A model generated the notes under the pieces. The model was not told the origin of the DNA. It worked only from the letters and a program-made list of their open reading frames with translations, and did not search any database. Positions 26,432-35,359 of a DNA stretch of 50,043 bases are shown here, in pieces. A program made the translations under genes and the position numbers. Position 1 is the first letter of the stretch. Every line of letters starts with the position of its first letter. This stretch comes from JAHDCC01 sp964551835. Lineage in GTDB: Bacteria > Actinomycetota > Acidimicrobiia > Acidimicrobiales > SZUA-35. The DNA lies in the NCBI GenBank assembly GCA_964551835.1, contig CAZKEM010000089.1, positions 1-50,043 on the forward strand. The letters are read 5' to 3'.

Positions 26432-27994
26432 ATGCCGGAGCAAGAGCAGACGGTCGATTTGGGCGGAACCCGGGTAGCCGTCATCGGAGCGGGCACGATG
26501 GGCGCTGGGATTGCCCAGATTGCGGCTACCGCCGGCCATAGCGTTGTGCTTTATGATATTGCCGAAGGCGCACCCGAGGCTGCGGTGACCAAACTGCGAG
26601 CCGGGATGGAGCGGTTGATTCAGCGAGGCAAGTTCACCGCTGAACAGGTCGATACGATCTGCGGAAGAATACAGGTCACGTCGAAGCTCGAAGACATCGC
26701 CACCAGTGGTTTGGTCATCGAAGCAATACTCGAGGACTTGGATGTGAAACGTCAAGTATTCCGCTCCGTTGAGCAGCTCTGCGAAGACTCCACGGTTATC
26801 GCCAGCAACACCTCGTCGATCTCAATTTCGGCGCTTGCCGCAGGAATGGAACATCCCGGGCGCTTCGTTGGGATGCACTTCTTTAACCCCGCCGCAATCA
26901 TGAAGTTGGTCGAGGTCGTCTCTGGGTTGCTTACAACCGAAGCCGTCGCCGACGCCATCTTTGGGTTGGCTAAAGAATGGGGTAAAACCCCGGTCAATGC
27001 GAAGTCGACACCGGGGTTCATCGTCAACCGAGTCGCTCGACCGTTCTATGCCGAGGCGTTGCGATCCGTGTCGGAAAGAGTCGCCCCTGTTTCGGTTATA
27101 GACGCGGTGCTCAAGAGCTGCGGCGGCTTCAAGATGGGACCGCTCGAACTAACCGACTTGATTGGCCACGACGTGAACGCTGCGGTTACCGAATCGGTCT
27201 ATCGGGCGATGTTCGAAGACCCTCGATACCGTCCATCAGTCGTTCAAACCGAGATGGTGGCGGCTGGGTTACTCGGCCGAAAGAGCGGCCGGGGTTTCTA
27301 CCGGTATGACCAAGACGGAGCTACGGCGTCCGAGCCAGTACCGTATAGTGATTCACCCGCCACGCCTCCGACAAACCGGCAAATAGTCGGTTCGTTTGAA
27401 CATGCCCCATCGTTAATGAACCTACTTCGCACCTCGGGCGATGACGTCCAGTTGACAGAACATAGCGAGCCGAACCAACGCGACCATATTCTCGCAGGCT
27501 CGTCGCAGATCCAAGTCACCAACGGCGCTAGCGCCACCTCGACTGCACATCGCCAAAACACGCCAAACCTGGTTCTCGTTGACTTAGCCGCCGACTACTT
27601 GACGTGTGAGTATGTAGCCGTGAGCTTCGCTCAACAAGCTAGTGCCGCCGCCCGCGCTGACGCTCTGGGTCTTTTCGAAGGGTTTGACAAAAAGGTTTGT
27701 GTCATCAAGGACGTACCGGGCATGCTCGTCATGCGCACCGTCGCGATGCTCATCAACCAAGCGGCGGACGCGGTTGATAAGGGTATCTGCTCCGCTAACG
27801 ACGTCGATGTCGCCCTACAGGCTGGCGCCGCCTACCCACAAGGCTTGATGGCCTGGGGAGACAAACTAGGCGTGTCGACGGTCGTCGAGGTACTACAAGG
27901 CATGCAGTCCGAGTATGGCGAAGACCGCTACCGTTGCTCCCCGTTGCTTTTGCGCCACCAGTATGGGGCTACGCCGCTCGTGGCGGCGAAATGA
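26432..27994 (+). CDS. paaH: 3-hydroxyadipyl-CoA dehydrogenase
   Basis: PaaH oxidises 3-hydroxyadipyl-CoA to 3-oxoadipyl-CoA with NAD+. The N-terminal Rossmann fold has VAVIGAGTMGAGIAQIAATA, and the catalytic region has ASNTSSISI and GMHFFNPAAIMKLVEVV. Two C-terminal 3HCDH domains follow: GFIVNRVARPFYAEALR with MGPLELTDLIGHDVN, and the second around residues 425-515 (GMLVMRTVAMLINQAADAVD, GLMAWGDKLG). 520 aa is the usual two-C-domain size. It begins one base after the paaG stop. Confidence 0.94.
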   Translation: MPEQEQTVDLGGTRVAVIGAGTMGAGIAQIAATAGHSVVLYDIAEGAPEAAVTKLRAGMERLIQRGKFTAEQVDTICGRIQVTSKLEDIATSGLVIEAILEDLDVKRQVFRSVEQLCEDSTVIASNTSSISISALAAGMEHPGRFVGMHFFNPAAIMKLVEVVSGLLTTEAVADAIFGLAKEWGKTPVNAKSTPGFIVNRVARPFYAEALRSVSERVAPVSVIDAVLKSCGGFKMGPLELTDLIGHDVNAAVTESVYRAMFEDPRYRPSVVQTEMVAAGLLGRKSGRGFYRYDQDGATASEPVPYSDSPATPPTNRQIVGSFEHAPSLMNLLRTSGDDVQLTEHSEPNQRDHILAGSSQIQVTNGASATSTAHRQNTPNLVLVDLAADYLTCEYVAVSFAQQASAAARADALGLFEGFDKKVCVIKDVPGMLVMRTVAMLINQAADAVDKGICSANDVDVALQAGAAYPQGLMAWGDKLGVSTVVEVLQGMQSEYGEDRYRCSPLLLRHQYGATPLVAAK

Positions 27995-28458
27995 CGGATC
28001 TCGACCGGCAAGCGATCGCCGAAAAAGCATCAGCGACCCTGCATGATCGAGACGCCTGCGCAACATTGCTTGGCATCACAATCGACGACGTCCAACCAGG
28101 CTCAGCTGTCGTTTCCATGGTCGTGGAGTCCACCATGGCCAACGGGCACGGCATCTGCCAGGGTGGATTGATAACAACCCTGGCCGATACCGCCTTCGCT
28201 CATGCTTCAAACAGCTACAACCGGACAACCGTCGCCCAAGGAATCTCCATCGACTTCGTCAAGCCAGCCCTCCTAGGTCAACGACTGAGCGCCACCGCAT
28301 CCGAACAACATCGCGGTAAGACAACCGGAATCTACGAAGTGCGCGTCCGAAACGAAGATGACCAGCTATTGGCCATATTTACTGGCCGATCCTTTGAACT
28401 CAACCAACCCGTTTTTGACCATCCCGAAGACGACCAGCAAAATGGGGTATCACAATGA
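27991..28458 (+). CDS. paaI: hydroxyphenylacetyl-CoA thioesterase PaaI
   Basis: PaaI is a hotdog-fold thioesterase that frees CoA from side products. The family motif is GHGICQGGLITTLADTAFAH, followed by QGISIDFVKPALLGQRLSA. ATG 27991 overlaps the paaH stop (ATGA) and gives 155 aa; the longer open frame to 27934 lies within paaH and is discarded. Confidence 0.94.
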   Translation: MTDLDRQAIAEKASATLHDRDACATLLGITIDDVQPGSAVVSMVVESTMANGHGICQGGLITTLADTAFAHASNSYNRTTVAQGISIDFVKPALLGQRLSATASEQHRGKTTGIYEVRVRNEDDQLLAIFTGRSFELNQPVFDHPEDDQQNGVSQ

Positions 28459-29693
28459 AGCTAGAAACGGCGTACATCTGCGACGCCATCCGCACGCCAT
28501 TCGGCCGCTACGGCGGCGCATTGTCTTCTGTGCGCCCCGACGATCTAGGTGCAGTTCCCCTACAAGCGTTAGTCGAGCGAAACCCAAGCGTTGACTGGTC
28601 TAAAGTTGATGACGTCATCCTCGGTTGCGCCAATCAAGCAGGCGAAGACAACCGCAACGTAGCCCGGATGTCGGCGCTTCTAGCTGGTCTGGCCGTCGAC
28701 GTTTCGGGCACGACCATAAACCGCCTTTGTGGTTCAGGCATGGACGCCGTGGCAATGGCGGCTCGTGCCATCAAGGTCGGCGACGCGCAGCTCATGGTGG
28801 CAGGTGGAGTCGAGTCGATGTCCCGTGCCCCTTTTGTACTCCCAAAGTCAGAGTCGGCTTTCGCCCGTTCGAACGAAATATTCGACACGACCATCGGTTG
28901 GCGTTTCATAAATGAGCGCATCCGCGACCAGTACGGGGTTGAGTCAATGCCCGAGACGGCTGAGAACGTCGCCGAAGAGTTCTCCGTTTCTCGACAAGAC
29001 CAAGATCGCTTCGCCGTCGCCAGCCAGCAGAAAACGGCCGCCGCTCGAGCCGCGGGCTTCTTTGCTGCAGAGCTAACTCCGGTAGCGGTACCGAAACGGA
29101 AACGCGGCCGGGTGATCGAAGGGTTTGACATGGTCGAGGTCGACGAACACCCTCGACCTGATTCCAGCGCCGAAAAACTAGCCAAACTACCGACACCCTT
29201 CCGGAACGACGGCACCGTAACGGCTGGTAACGCCTCAGGCGTCAACGATGGTGCTTGCGCCTTACTGCTCGCGTCCGAAGAAGCATCCAAGGCCCACGGC
29301 CTGACGCGACGGGCATCTGTGCTCTCCACTGCAACAGTCGGAATCGAACCACGAATAATGGGCATGGGTCCGGCACCAGCTGCGCGAAAGGTACTCGCCC
29401 TCAGCGGGCTCACGCTTGAAGACATGGACGTCATCGAGCTGAACGAGGCTTTTGCTTCTCAATCACTGGCAGTGCTTCGGGATCTACATTTGGCCGACGA
29501 CGATCCACGCGTTAACCCAAACGGCGGCGCGATCGCCATTGGACACCCCCTCGGTGTTTCGGGAGCCCGCCTCATCACGACAGCGCTCAACCAGCTCGAA
29601 AAAATCGAAGGGACATACGCGTTGTGCACTATGTGTATTGGCGTTGGCCAAGGAATAGCCACCATCATCGAACGTACGCCAGCGGTCGGGTAA
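28455..29693 (+). CDS. paaJ: 3-oxoadipyl-CoA / 3-oxo-5,6-dehydrosuberyl-CoA thiolase
   Basis: PaaJ performs both thiolytic steps, releasing acetyl-CoA and finally succinyl-CoA. The 412-aa protein has the opening ICDAIRTPFGRYGGALSSVR, nucleophile in TINRLCGSGMDAVAMAARAI, NEAFASQSLAVLRDL, GGAIAIGHPLGVSGARL and the second Cys in LCTMCIGVGQG. It overlaps paaI by four bases and ends the plus-strand operon. The following 143 bases, before the convergent kinase gene, show no strong terminator hairpin. Confidence 0.96.
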   Translation: MKLETAYICDAIRTPFGRYGGALSSVRPDDLGAVPLQALVERNPSVDWSKVDDVILGCANQAGEDNRNVARMSALLAGLAVDVSGTTINRLCGSGMDAVAMAARAIKVGDAQLMVAGGVESMSRAPFVLPKSESAFARSNEIFDTTIGWRFINERIRDQYGVESMPETAENVAEEFSVSRQDQDRFAVASQQKTAAARAAGFFAAELTPVAVPKRKRGRVIEGFDMVEVDEHPRPDSSAEKLAKLPTPFRNDGTVTAGNASGVNDGACALLLASEEASKAHGLTRRASVLSTATVGIEPRIMGMGPAPAARKVLALSGLTLEDMDVIELNEAFASQSLAVLRDLHLADDDPRVNPNGGAIAIGHPLGVSGARLITTALNQLEKIEGTYALCTMCIGVGQGIATIIERTPAVG

Positions 29694-29836
29694 ACCTCAT
29701 GATCCGCATAACCGCAAAAATGAAGATCTCAGCACTCTGCAACGTAGACTTTGTGCTAGAGATGTAGCCAAACCAGTATCGGTACTACGTTCCACACAAA
29801 AATCTTGCACCTCAAGGTAGGTCTTTTGAAACTAAG

Positions 29837-31567
29837 CTAAAAACCTCCTTTGGAAACCGCTATGACCAACAGCTCACCTGCCCCGTCATTTGTCATTTCC
29901 CGGTCCGGGGATGAATAGCTGATTCGTAACACGTCGCTACCGCGACGAACTACGATGACACGAGAAAATATTTCACCCCCGTTAGGTAACACTGCCTCCT
30001 CATCGAACTGAAATATCTGGTCCCCGAACAGTTCGTCCGGGAACGACTCCACGGCAGTAAATATGGTCTTGGCTTCGCCTCGATCGCCAGTCAACCAAGA
30101 CTCGCATGTGAGCAGCGAAGTGAATGACTCGACGTGAGCGATCGCCTCCGACTCAGAAGAAAACTCGGCCACCCGCTGCGAAACTACATAACCGGACTGC
30201 GGCCTATATTTGCTGGCTGCTGTCTGTAGCAGTCCTCCAATGACTGGACGGTTCCCGCAAAAAAGTTGAGAATTTGCCGGCGATTCATCAACAACAAAGC
30301 CCGGCTCGGAATCTGCCAGCCCGGTCGCGCCAGAGACCGACCGAACGTCAAGCGGCAAACCAGAGTCCTCTTCCGGCGTCGGCGGTTCGTCTAAACTACC
30401 CAAAGAAGGTTCAGGAACTTCGTTTCCGATCGACGAAAACGGGCCAGCTCTGGGCGGCTCCAACAACGTTCCAGGCACGGAGACTTCTGGGCCCGAAGAT
30501 GTCTCGGCTGCGACCTCGTTACCGCCTCTTGAATTCGACACCAAAAGCGCGCCAGCCAGAAAAACCAACGCGGCTGCAACCGCAAATAAGCCCACTAACA
30601 ACGGGTTGGCAAGCGGGTTCCGCCCCGGCTCGTCATCTAACGGTGTGCTTGGCCTAGTGTCCTGCACCGACTGTGACGACGTCTGACTTCCTGACCCAAG
30701 GGCCCGGGAAAATATCGGCGATTCACCAACGTTGGGTTCGTCGACACCAATTTTGATGCCAGAACCAAGCGCAGACAGACGGGCATGAAGTTCCGTGGCG
30801 CTTTGCGGCCGTTCTCTGGGGTCTTTGGCCATTGCAGATTCGATGAGCGAGACGAACTCTGGCGAAATCCCCCTGTCACCTAGCGATGCTGGCTTGGCGT
30901 GCAGTACTCGGCCGATTACCGCGGCACTCGATGAATTATCGGCCGCAAATGGCGACATTCCAAGAATCGCAGAAGCGATAGTAATGCCAACACCGTAAAC
31001 ATCAGATAGTTGTGTCGGCTCTTCACCTTTGAGAATTTCCGGGGCGACATAGAGCAACGTTGCGGGAATACCAGTGGAAGTCAGACCACTCTCGGCGACG
31101 CGTGCAATCCCGAAATCACCGATGACGGCATCGCCGTTTGCTCGCAAAAATACGTTGTCCGGCTTCATATCTCGATGCAGGACACCGACATCGTGCGCTG
31201 CTTGCATCGCCTTACACAATTGGGCGGTTATACGCCGGAGGTGGCCCTCGTCAAGGTCCCCGGCTCGAGACTTCAAGGTGCCACCATCTATATACTCCAT
31301 AACGAGATACGGCAGAGAGTCGTTCAGAAGACCCGATGTGTAAACGTCAACGATATTGGGGTTGCCTGAAAGTCGACCCAGCGCCCGACATTCCCGTTCG
31401 AAACGAAGTACCTCGTTAGGGTTCTCTAGACGGCGTAGCGAAACTTTGATTGCAACCTCTCGGTCCAAACCAGACTGTTCCGCAAGCCAGACATCTCCGA
31501 ACCCCCCGGACCCGATTCTTCGAATCGGAATAAAGCCGGGTAGCTCGGCCGGAAAATTCGCAGACAT
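29837..31567 (-). CDS. transmembrane Ser/Thr protein kinase with external sensor domain
   Basis: An actinobacterial Pkn-type receptor kinase of 576 aa. Kinase motifs: GSGGFGDVWLA (19-29), VAIK (Lys 41), HRDMKPDN (131-138), DFGIARV (151) and APE (175-177). A Ser/Pro-rich linker leads to one membrane helix at about 322-344 (LLVGLFAVAAALVFLAGALL). The external part starts with a Pro/Glu-rich stretch and ends in a folded domain with YVVSQRVAEFSSESEAIAHV and TCESWL, faintly like the mycobacterial PknH sensor; two cysteines (LFCGN, LLTCESW) could pair. No PASTA repeats are present. Its ATG directly follows the stop of the protease gene. Confidence 0.92.
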   Translation of the reverse strand: MSANFPAELPGFIPIRRIGSGGFGDVWLAEQSGLDREVAIKVSLRRLENPNEVLRFERECRALGRLSGNPNIVDVYTSGLLNDSLPYLVMEYIDGGTLKSRAGDLDEGHLRRITAQLCKAMQAAHDVGVLHRDMKPDNVFLRANGDAVIGDFGIARVAESGLTSTGIPATLLYVAPEILKGEEPTQLSDVYGVGITIASAILGMSPFAADNSSSAAVIGRVLHAKPASLGDRGISPEFVSLIESAMAKDPRERPQSATELHARLSALGSGIKIGVDEPNVGESPIFSRALGSGSQTSSQSVQDTRPSTPLDDEPGRNPLANPLLVGLFAVAAALVFLAGALLVSNSRGGNEVAAETSSGPEVSVPGTLLEPPRAGPFSSIGNEVPEPSLGSLDEPPTPEEDSGLPLDVRSVSGATGLADSEPGFVVDESPANSQLFCGNRPVIGGLLQTAASKYRPQSGYVVSQRVAEFSSESEAIAHVESFTSLLTCESWLTGDRGEAKTIFTAVESFPDELFGDQIFQFDEEAVLPNGGEIFSRVIVVRRGSDVLRISYSSPDREMTNDGAGELLVIAVSKGGF

Positions 31568-32839
31568 CTACTTGGACCCTAGAGTCACCCTAATCTCGAG
31601 ATTTTCGCCACCTCGAACCACTTCGAGAACTACCTCATCGCCCGGTGGGTGGGCGACGACCAGACCCGCCAATTCATCGCTGCGAGTCACTGGCGCACCG
31701 TCGAAACTCAAGATCCGGTCTCCGGCTTGGACCCCGGCCTGCGCCGCCCCCGAACCAGGCGTAACCTCGACCACCTGAACACCTGCAGAACCATCATCGG
31801 TCTGACCACCCGTGATTCCAAGCAGGCCAGATTCCAAGGTTTCACCTGCCACAAGCCGGTCGGCTGCATTGATAACGGTGTCGATTGGAATCGCAAAACC
31901 AACACCGACGCTTCCTGCAGAACCATCGGTCTGAATCGCAGTATTGATACCGACCACTCGGCCTTGGGAATCGGCCAACGCTCCCCCCGAATTACCAGGG
32001 TTAATCGACGCATCGGTTTGGATCATGGCGGTAATCGTCCCGTTCGTCGGATCCTGGACTGGCCGCGCTACTGCCGAAACGATGCCGAGTGTCACTGTCT
32101 GTTGCAGCTCGAACGGAGAGCCGATCGCTACAGCGTGCTGGCCGACCACAACCTGTTCGTCGGTCGCCAGTTGAGCTATTGGCAAATCCAGACCCTCTCC
32201 TACGGAGACAACGGCGACGTCGACCGTGTCAGCCGAACCAACTACCTCTGCAGGTAACGTCTGACCATCTGACAACCGAACTCGCACCTGTCGCGAGCCT
32301 TCTAAAACGTGAGCGTTCGTGATGATTAGACCATCGCCATAGATAACGCCAGAGCCAAGACCGACATCGGTCTCAATTTGTACAACAGCAGGACCAAGCA
32401 CTTCGGCGACACCGGACGCAATGTTCTCACCGCTAGCGTCAGCCAACCTCGTGGTGGGCTCCCCGGCGGACGAATCAACTTCAACGGCAGGGGTAACTCT
32501 AGGGTTACGTCCAGCAAGCACGTTACTGGTCGTGTAGCCTCCACCCATAACAATCGCTCCAGCCAAGAAAGAAACCAACGCCCTCCAGCCCCATCTTGAA
32601 CGTCTTCGGGGTTTCGCCAACTGTTCTGCCGGTATCACAGGAGCTGAACTCGCAAATTTCAGCGGCGGGCTAACTGGTGGTAGGTAGTCCGGGGACCGGT
32701 CAGCGGAAGAAGTATTTGGTGACGTTGGAGCAGCCCAGAGAGCGCCGGACGGCTGTGAGGTTTCCGATGTAGTTTCAGTAACCGACGAGTTCGTTGATAC
32801 TGAACCTGGATCTTGTGATTGAGCGGCTTTGTCAGCCAT
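31568..32839 (-). CDS. HtrA/DegP-type membrane-anchored serine protease with PDZ domain
   Basis: The product has a long disordered Ser/Thr/Pro N-terminus, one membrane helix at about 85-107 (LVSFLAGAIVMGGGYTTSNV), a trypsin-like domain and one PDZ domain. The triad is visible: His in IITNAHVLEG, Asp in DTVDVAVVS, Ser in INPGNSGGALAD. PDZ residues GVQVVEVTPGSGAAQAGVQA and GDRILSFDGAPV close the protein. ATG 32839 is chosen, though TTG/ATG codons at 32863-32860 add eight or so residues. It forms an operon with the kinase, suggesting a cell-envelope stress module; the target is unknown. Confidence 0.92.
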   Translation of the reverse strand: MADKAAQSQDPGSVSTNSSVTETTSETSQPSGALWAAPTSPNTSSADRSPDYLPPVSPPLKFASSAPVIPAEQLAKPRRRSRWGWRALVSFLAGAIVMGGGYTTSNVLAGRNPRVTPAVEVDSSAGEPTTRLADASGENIASGVAEVLGPAVVQIETDVGLGSGVIYGDGLIITNAHVLEGSRQVRVRLSDGQTLPAEVVGSADTVDVAVVSVGEGLDLPIAQLATDEQVVVGQHAVAIGSPFELQQTVTLGIVSAVARPVQDPTNGTITAMIQTDASINPGNSGGALADSQGRVVGINTAIQTDGSAGSVGVGFAIPIDTVINAADRLVAGETLESGLLGITGGQTDDGSAGVQVVEVTPGSGAAQAGVQAGDRILSFDGAPVTRSDELAGLVVAHPPGDEVVLEVVRGGENLEIRVTLGSK

Positions 32840-33107
32840 AGTTTTCTGTGTTCCTAACATCAAGCAGAGACACTAACGATAGTGCATATATGTCGAGTTC
32901 CGGAATCGGGTACCGGCGATTTATGAATCCGTTGCCGCTGTCCGAGCCAGCTATCCAACTACATCCCCAAAAAATGGCCCTAGCCCGTTGACGTGAACGT
33001 AATATCGATCCTCGGTAACTTATACTTAACGTTAATTCCGACGGCCGGAAACCAGGGACATCTGAGAGAATGGGTACCATAGCCCGTTCAGCCCTTCAAG
33101 GAGAGTA
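32840..33107. promoter_or_regulatory. divergent promoter region between protease/kinase and moxR operons
   Basis: No gene is seen in these 268 bases. TATACT at 33021-33026 is a plausible plus-strand -10 box but has no clear -35 partner. It overlaps the palindrome TTAACGTTAA at 33026-33035. The moxR Shine-Dalgarno (AGGAG) lies a few bases before 33108. Confidence 0.35.
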
Positions 33108-34433
33108 ATGGACCAAAGTCAACGTGTAGCGGCCGACCTTGAGCGGGTCACCTACGAGATGAAGAAAGTAATCGTAGGTCAAGACCATATGGTCGAACGG
33201 CTGCTCGTAGCGATACTGTCCCGTGGCCATATCCTCCTAGAAGGTTTACCCGGCCTAGCCAAGACGCTGGCCGTCTCGACATTGGCCCGCACTATGGGCG
33301 GCAGCTTCTCTCGACTTCAATTTACGCCTGACCTCCTGCCCTCGGACTTGATCGGCACCCAGATCTGGCGTTCGTCCTCAGAAACCTTCGATATCGAATG
33401 GGGGCCAGTTTTTTCGAACCTAGTGCTGACCGACGAAATCAACCGCGCTCCGGCCAAGGTCCAATCGGCTTTACTTGAAGTGATGGGCGAAGGACAAGTC
33501 TCAATCGGTGGTGTCACCAAGAAAGTTCCATCGCCGTTTCTCGTCCTAGCTACCCAAAACCCGGTTGAGTCCGAGGGCGTTTACACCCTGCCTGAGGCCC
33601 AGCGAGATCGGTTCTTGATGAAGGTCACGGTGGCGTACCCATCGCCGGCCGACGAACTAGAGATCGTCCGCCGTATGGGTGTCCGAGCTCCCGAAGCGTC
33701 ACAAATAATGACGCTTGACAAATTAGAGTCATACCAGGCAATGGCCGACGGTGTCTTTGTAGACAACGCAGCTGCTCAATACGCTGTCGATCTGGTAATG
33801 GCTACGCGAGAACCCGAGCTTCGAGGTATGCCCGAACTAGGCGAGCTACTCGAGTTTGGCGTCAGCCCACGAGCAACCTTAGGCCTGATCTCAGCCGGCC
33901 GAGCACTAGCTCTGATCCGGGGACGCACCTACGTCACTACCCAAGATATATTCGACGTCACAAAAGATGTCTTCCGTCACCGACTTGTCCTCACCTACGA
34001 GGCCTTAGCCAAAGAGCTGACGGTCGAAGATCTAATGAACCGACTCTTGTCAATCGTCCGTGCAGGCTCGGTCTCGCCTGGCTCCAACTTTCTGCAAGCA
34101 GGCGACACGACGCCAACGGCTGCAGCTACAACGGCGACCGCCTCAACACCGACCGCCACGACTCCCATGGCAACGACACCCCAATCCACTACCGCGCCAA
34201 CGAAAACCGGGACAATCACCACTCCAACGACGGCAACCGCCTCGGTCGCATCGACGACGGCCGCTTCGTCGTCAGAAAACCAAACGACTTCAGCCCAAGC
34301 CGCGTCAGTTCCAGGTACCGCCCGGGTACCGACACAAGCTACGTCGGATCGCACGAGCCAAGTCAACCCCACTGACGCCGGCTCTAACCAGATTGGGTCG
34401 ACCGAACAGGTTCAGCCTTCCGACAAACCATGA
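33108..34433 (+). CDS. MoxR-family AAA+ ATPase with Thr-rich C-terminal tail
   Basis: MoxR ATPases act as chaperones with VWA-domain partners. Residues 1-320 are the standard fold: LLEGLPGLAKTLAVSTLART (Walker A), RLQFTPDLLPSDLIGTQIW, LVLTDEINRAPAKVQSALLE (Walker B), VLATQNPVESEGVYTLPEAQ and SPRATLGLISAGRALAL. From about residue 331 to 441 the protein becomes a low-complexity Thr/Ala/Pro/Ser tail, which typical MoxR proteins lack. It overlaps the DUF58 gene by four bases. The tail keeps the frame open to the next gene and so is part of the protein, not read-through. Confidence 0.93.
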   Translation: MDQSQRVAADLERVTYEMKKVIVGQDHMVERLLVAILSRGHILLEGLPGLAKTLAVSTLARTMGGSFSRLQFTPDLLPSDLIGTQIWRSSSETFDIEWGPVFSNLVLTDEINRAPAKVQSALLEVMGEGQVSIGGVTKKVPSPFLVLATQNPVESEGVYTLPEAQRDRFLMKVTVAYPSPADELEIVRRMGVRAPEASQIMTLDKLESYQAMADGVFVDNAAAQYAVDLVMATREPELRGMPELGELLEFGVSPRATLGLISAGRALALIRGRTYVTTQDIFDVTKDVFRHRLVLTYEALAKELTVEDLMNRLLSIVRAGSVSPGSNFLQAGDTTPTAAATTATASTPTATTPMATTPQSTTAPTKTGTITTPTTATASVASTTAASSSENQTTSAQAASVPGTARVPTQATSDRTSQVNPTDAGSNQIGSTEQVQPSDKP

Positions 34434-35359
34434 GCCCCGACCTCTCTAACACTACTGACGATTCAACCAGAGAGACCCTGAGGCGTCTTGAGTTAGAAAT
34501 AACCCGACGGCTCGACGGCCTACTACAAGGCGACCATCGGGGCCTGACAGCGGGACACGGTACCGAACTTGGCGAAACCCGACGGTACGAGCCGGGTGAT
34601 GACGTCCGACGTATCGACTGGAATGTCTCAGCCCGTCTGCCGGACACCTACATCCGCCAGACCATCGCCGAAAGAGAACTCCAGTCTTGGTTGGTCGTAG
34701 ACGGCTCAGCTCGTCTGGACTTCGGGACTCATTCCCAGAAAAAGCGGGATCTGGCTCTCTCGGCGTCGGCTGCTGTTGCATACCTGACAAACCAGGACGG
34801 CAACCGGCTCGGAGCGCTTCTCGCTCGCAGCGAATCACAAAAACTCATCGAACCTGGCGGCTCACGTAAGCACCTACTACGCGTGCTCCACCAAATCGCC
34901 GAAGGCGGACAAGCAGACGGTTCTGGCGTAACTGACCTGGCTGGCGCTGTCACCCGGTGCAACTCGTTGGCCAAGACCAGCGGATTCGTAGCTATTATCT
35001 CTGACTTCAACGTTCAGCCCGGGTGGCAGGTAGCGTTGGGCTCCTTGGCCCGCAAACATGACGTCGTCGCTATCCAAACCACCGACCCGCGAGAGTTCGA
35101 TCTCCCCAACGTTGGGCCAATCACGGTTCAAGACCGAGCTACCGGTCAACAGCGACATATCCCAACTCAAAAGGCTTCGGTCCGGGCAGCGTTCAACAAC
35201 CACGCACGCAAGCAGCAAACCGAACTCGTGGACTCATTGAGAGCACTACGAGTTGACCACCTTCAGCTCTCCACCGACCGTCCTTGGCTCACCGACCTCG
35301 CCCGATTCGTGAGCGCCCGGAAGTATCGAATTCAACGGCAGGTACAAACCCGACTATGA
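34430..35359 (+). CDS. DUF58 domain protein
   Basis: DUF58 proteins accompany MoxR and VWA proteins and have a VWA-like fold. The diagnostic stretch is GTELGETRRYEPGDDVRRID followed by WNVSARLPDTYIRQTIAERE and VVDGSARLDFGT. 309 aa, soluble. ATG 34430 overlaps the moxR stop; the stop overlaps the VWA gene start as ATGA. Confidence 0.93.
   Translation: MSPDLSNTTDDSTRETLRRLELEITRRLDGLLQGDHRGLTAGHGTELGETRRYEPGDDVRRIDWNVSARLPDTYIRQTIAERELQSWLVVDGSARLDFGTHSQKKRDLALSASAAVAYLTNQDGNRLGALLARSESQKLIEPGGSRKHLLRVLHQIAEGGQADGSGVTDLAGAVTRCNSLAKTSGFVAIISDFNVQPGWQVALGSLARKHDVVAIQTTDPREFDLPNVGPITVQDRATGQQRHIPTQKASVRAAFNNHARKQQTELVDSLRALRVDHLQLSTDRPWLTDLARFVSARKYRIQRQVQTRL

Noticed and set aside
28634..29434. 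266-codon minus-strand frame
   Set aside because: Antisense shadow of paaJ, Ser/Ala/Arg-rich, no ribosome site.
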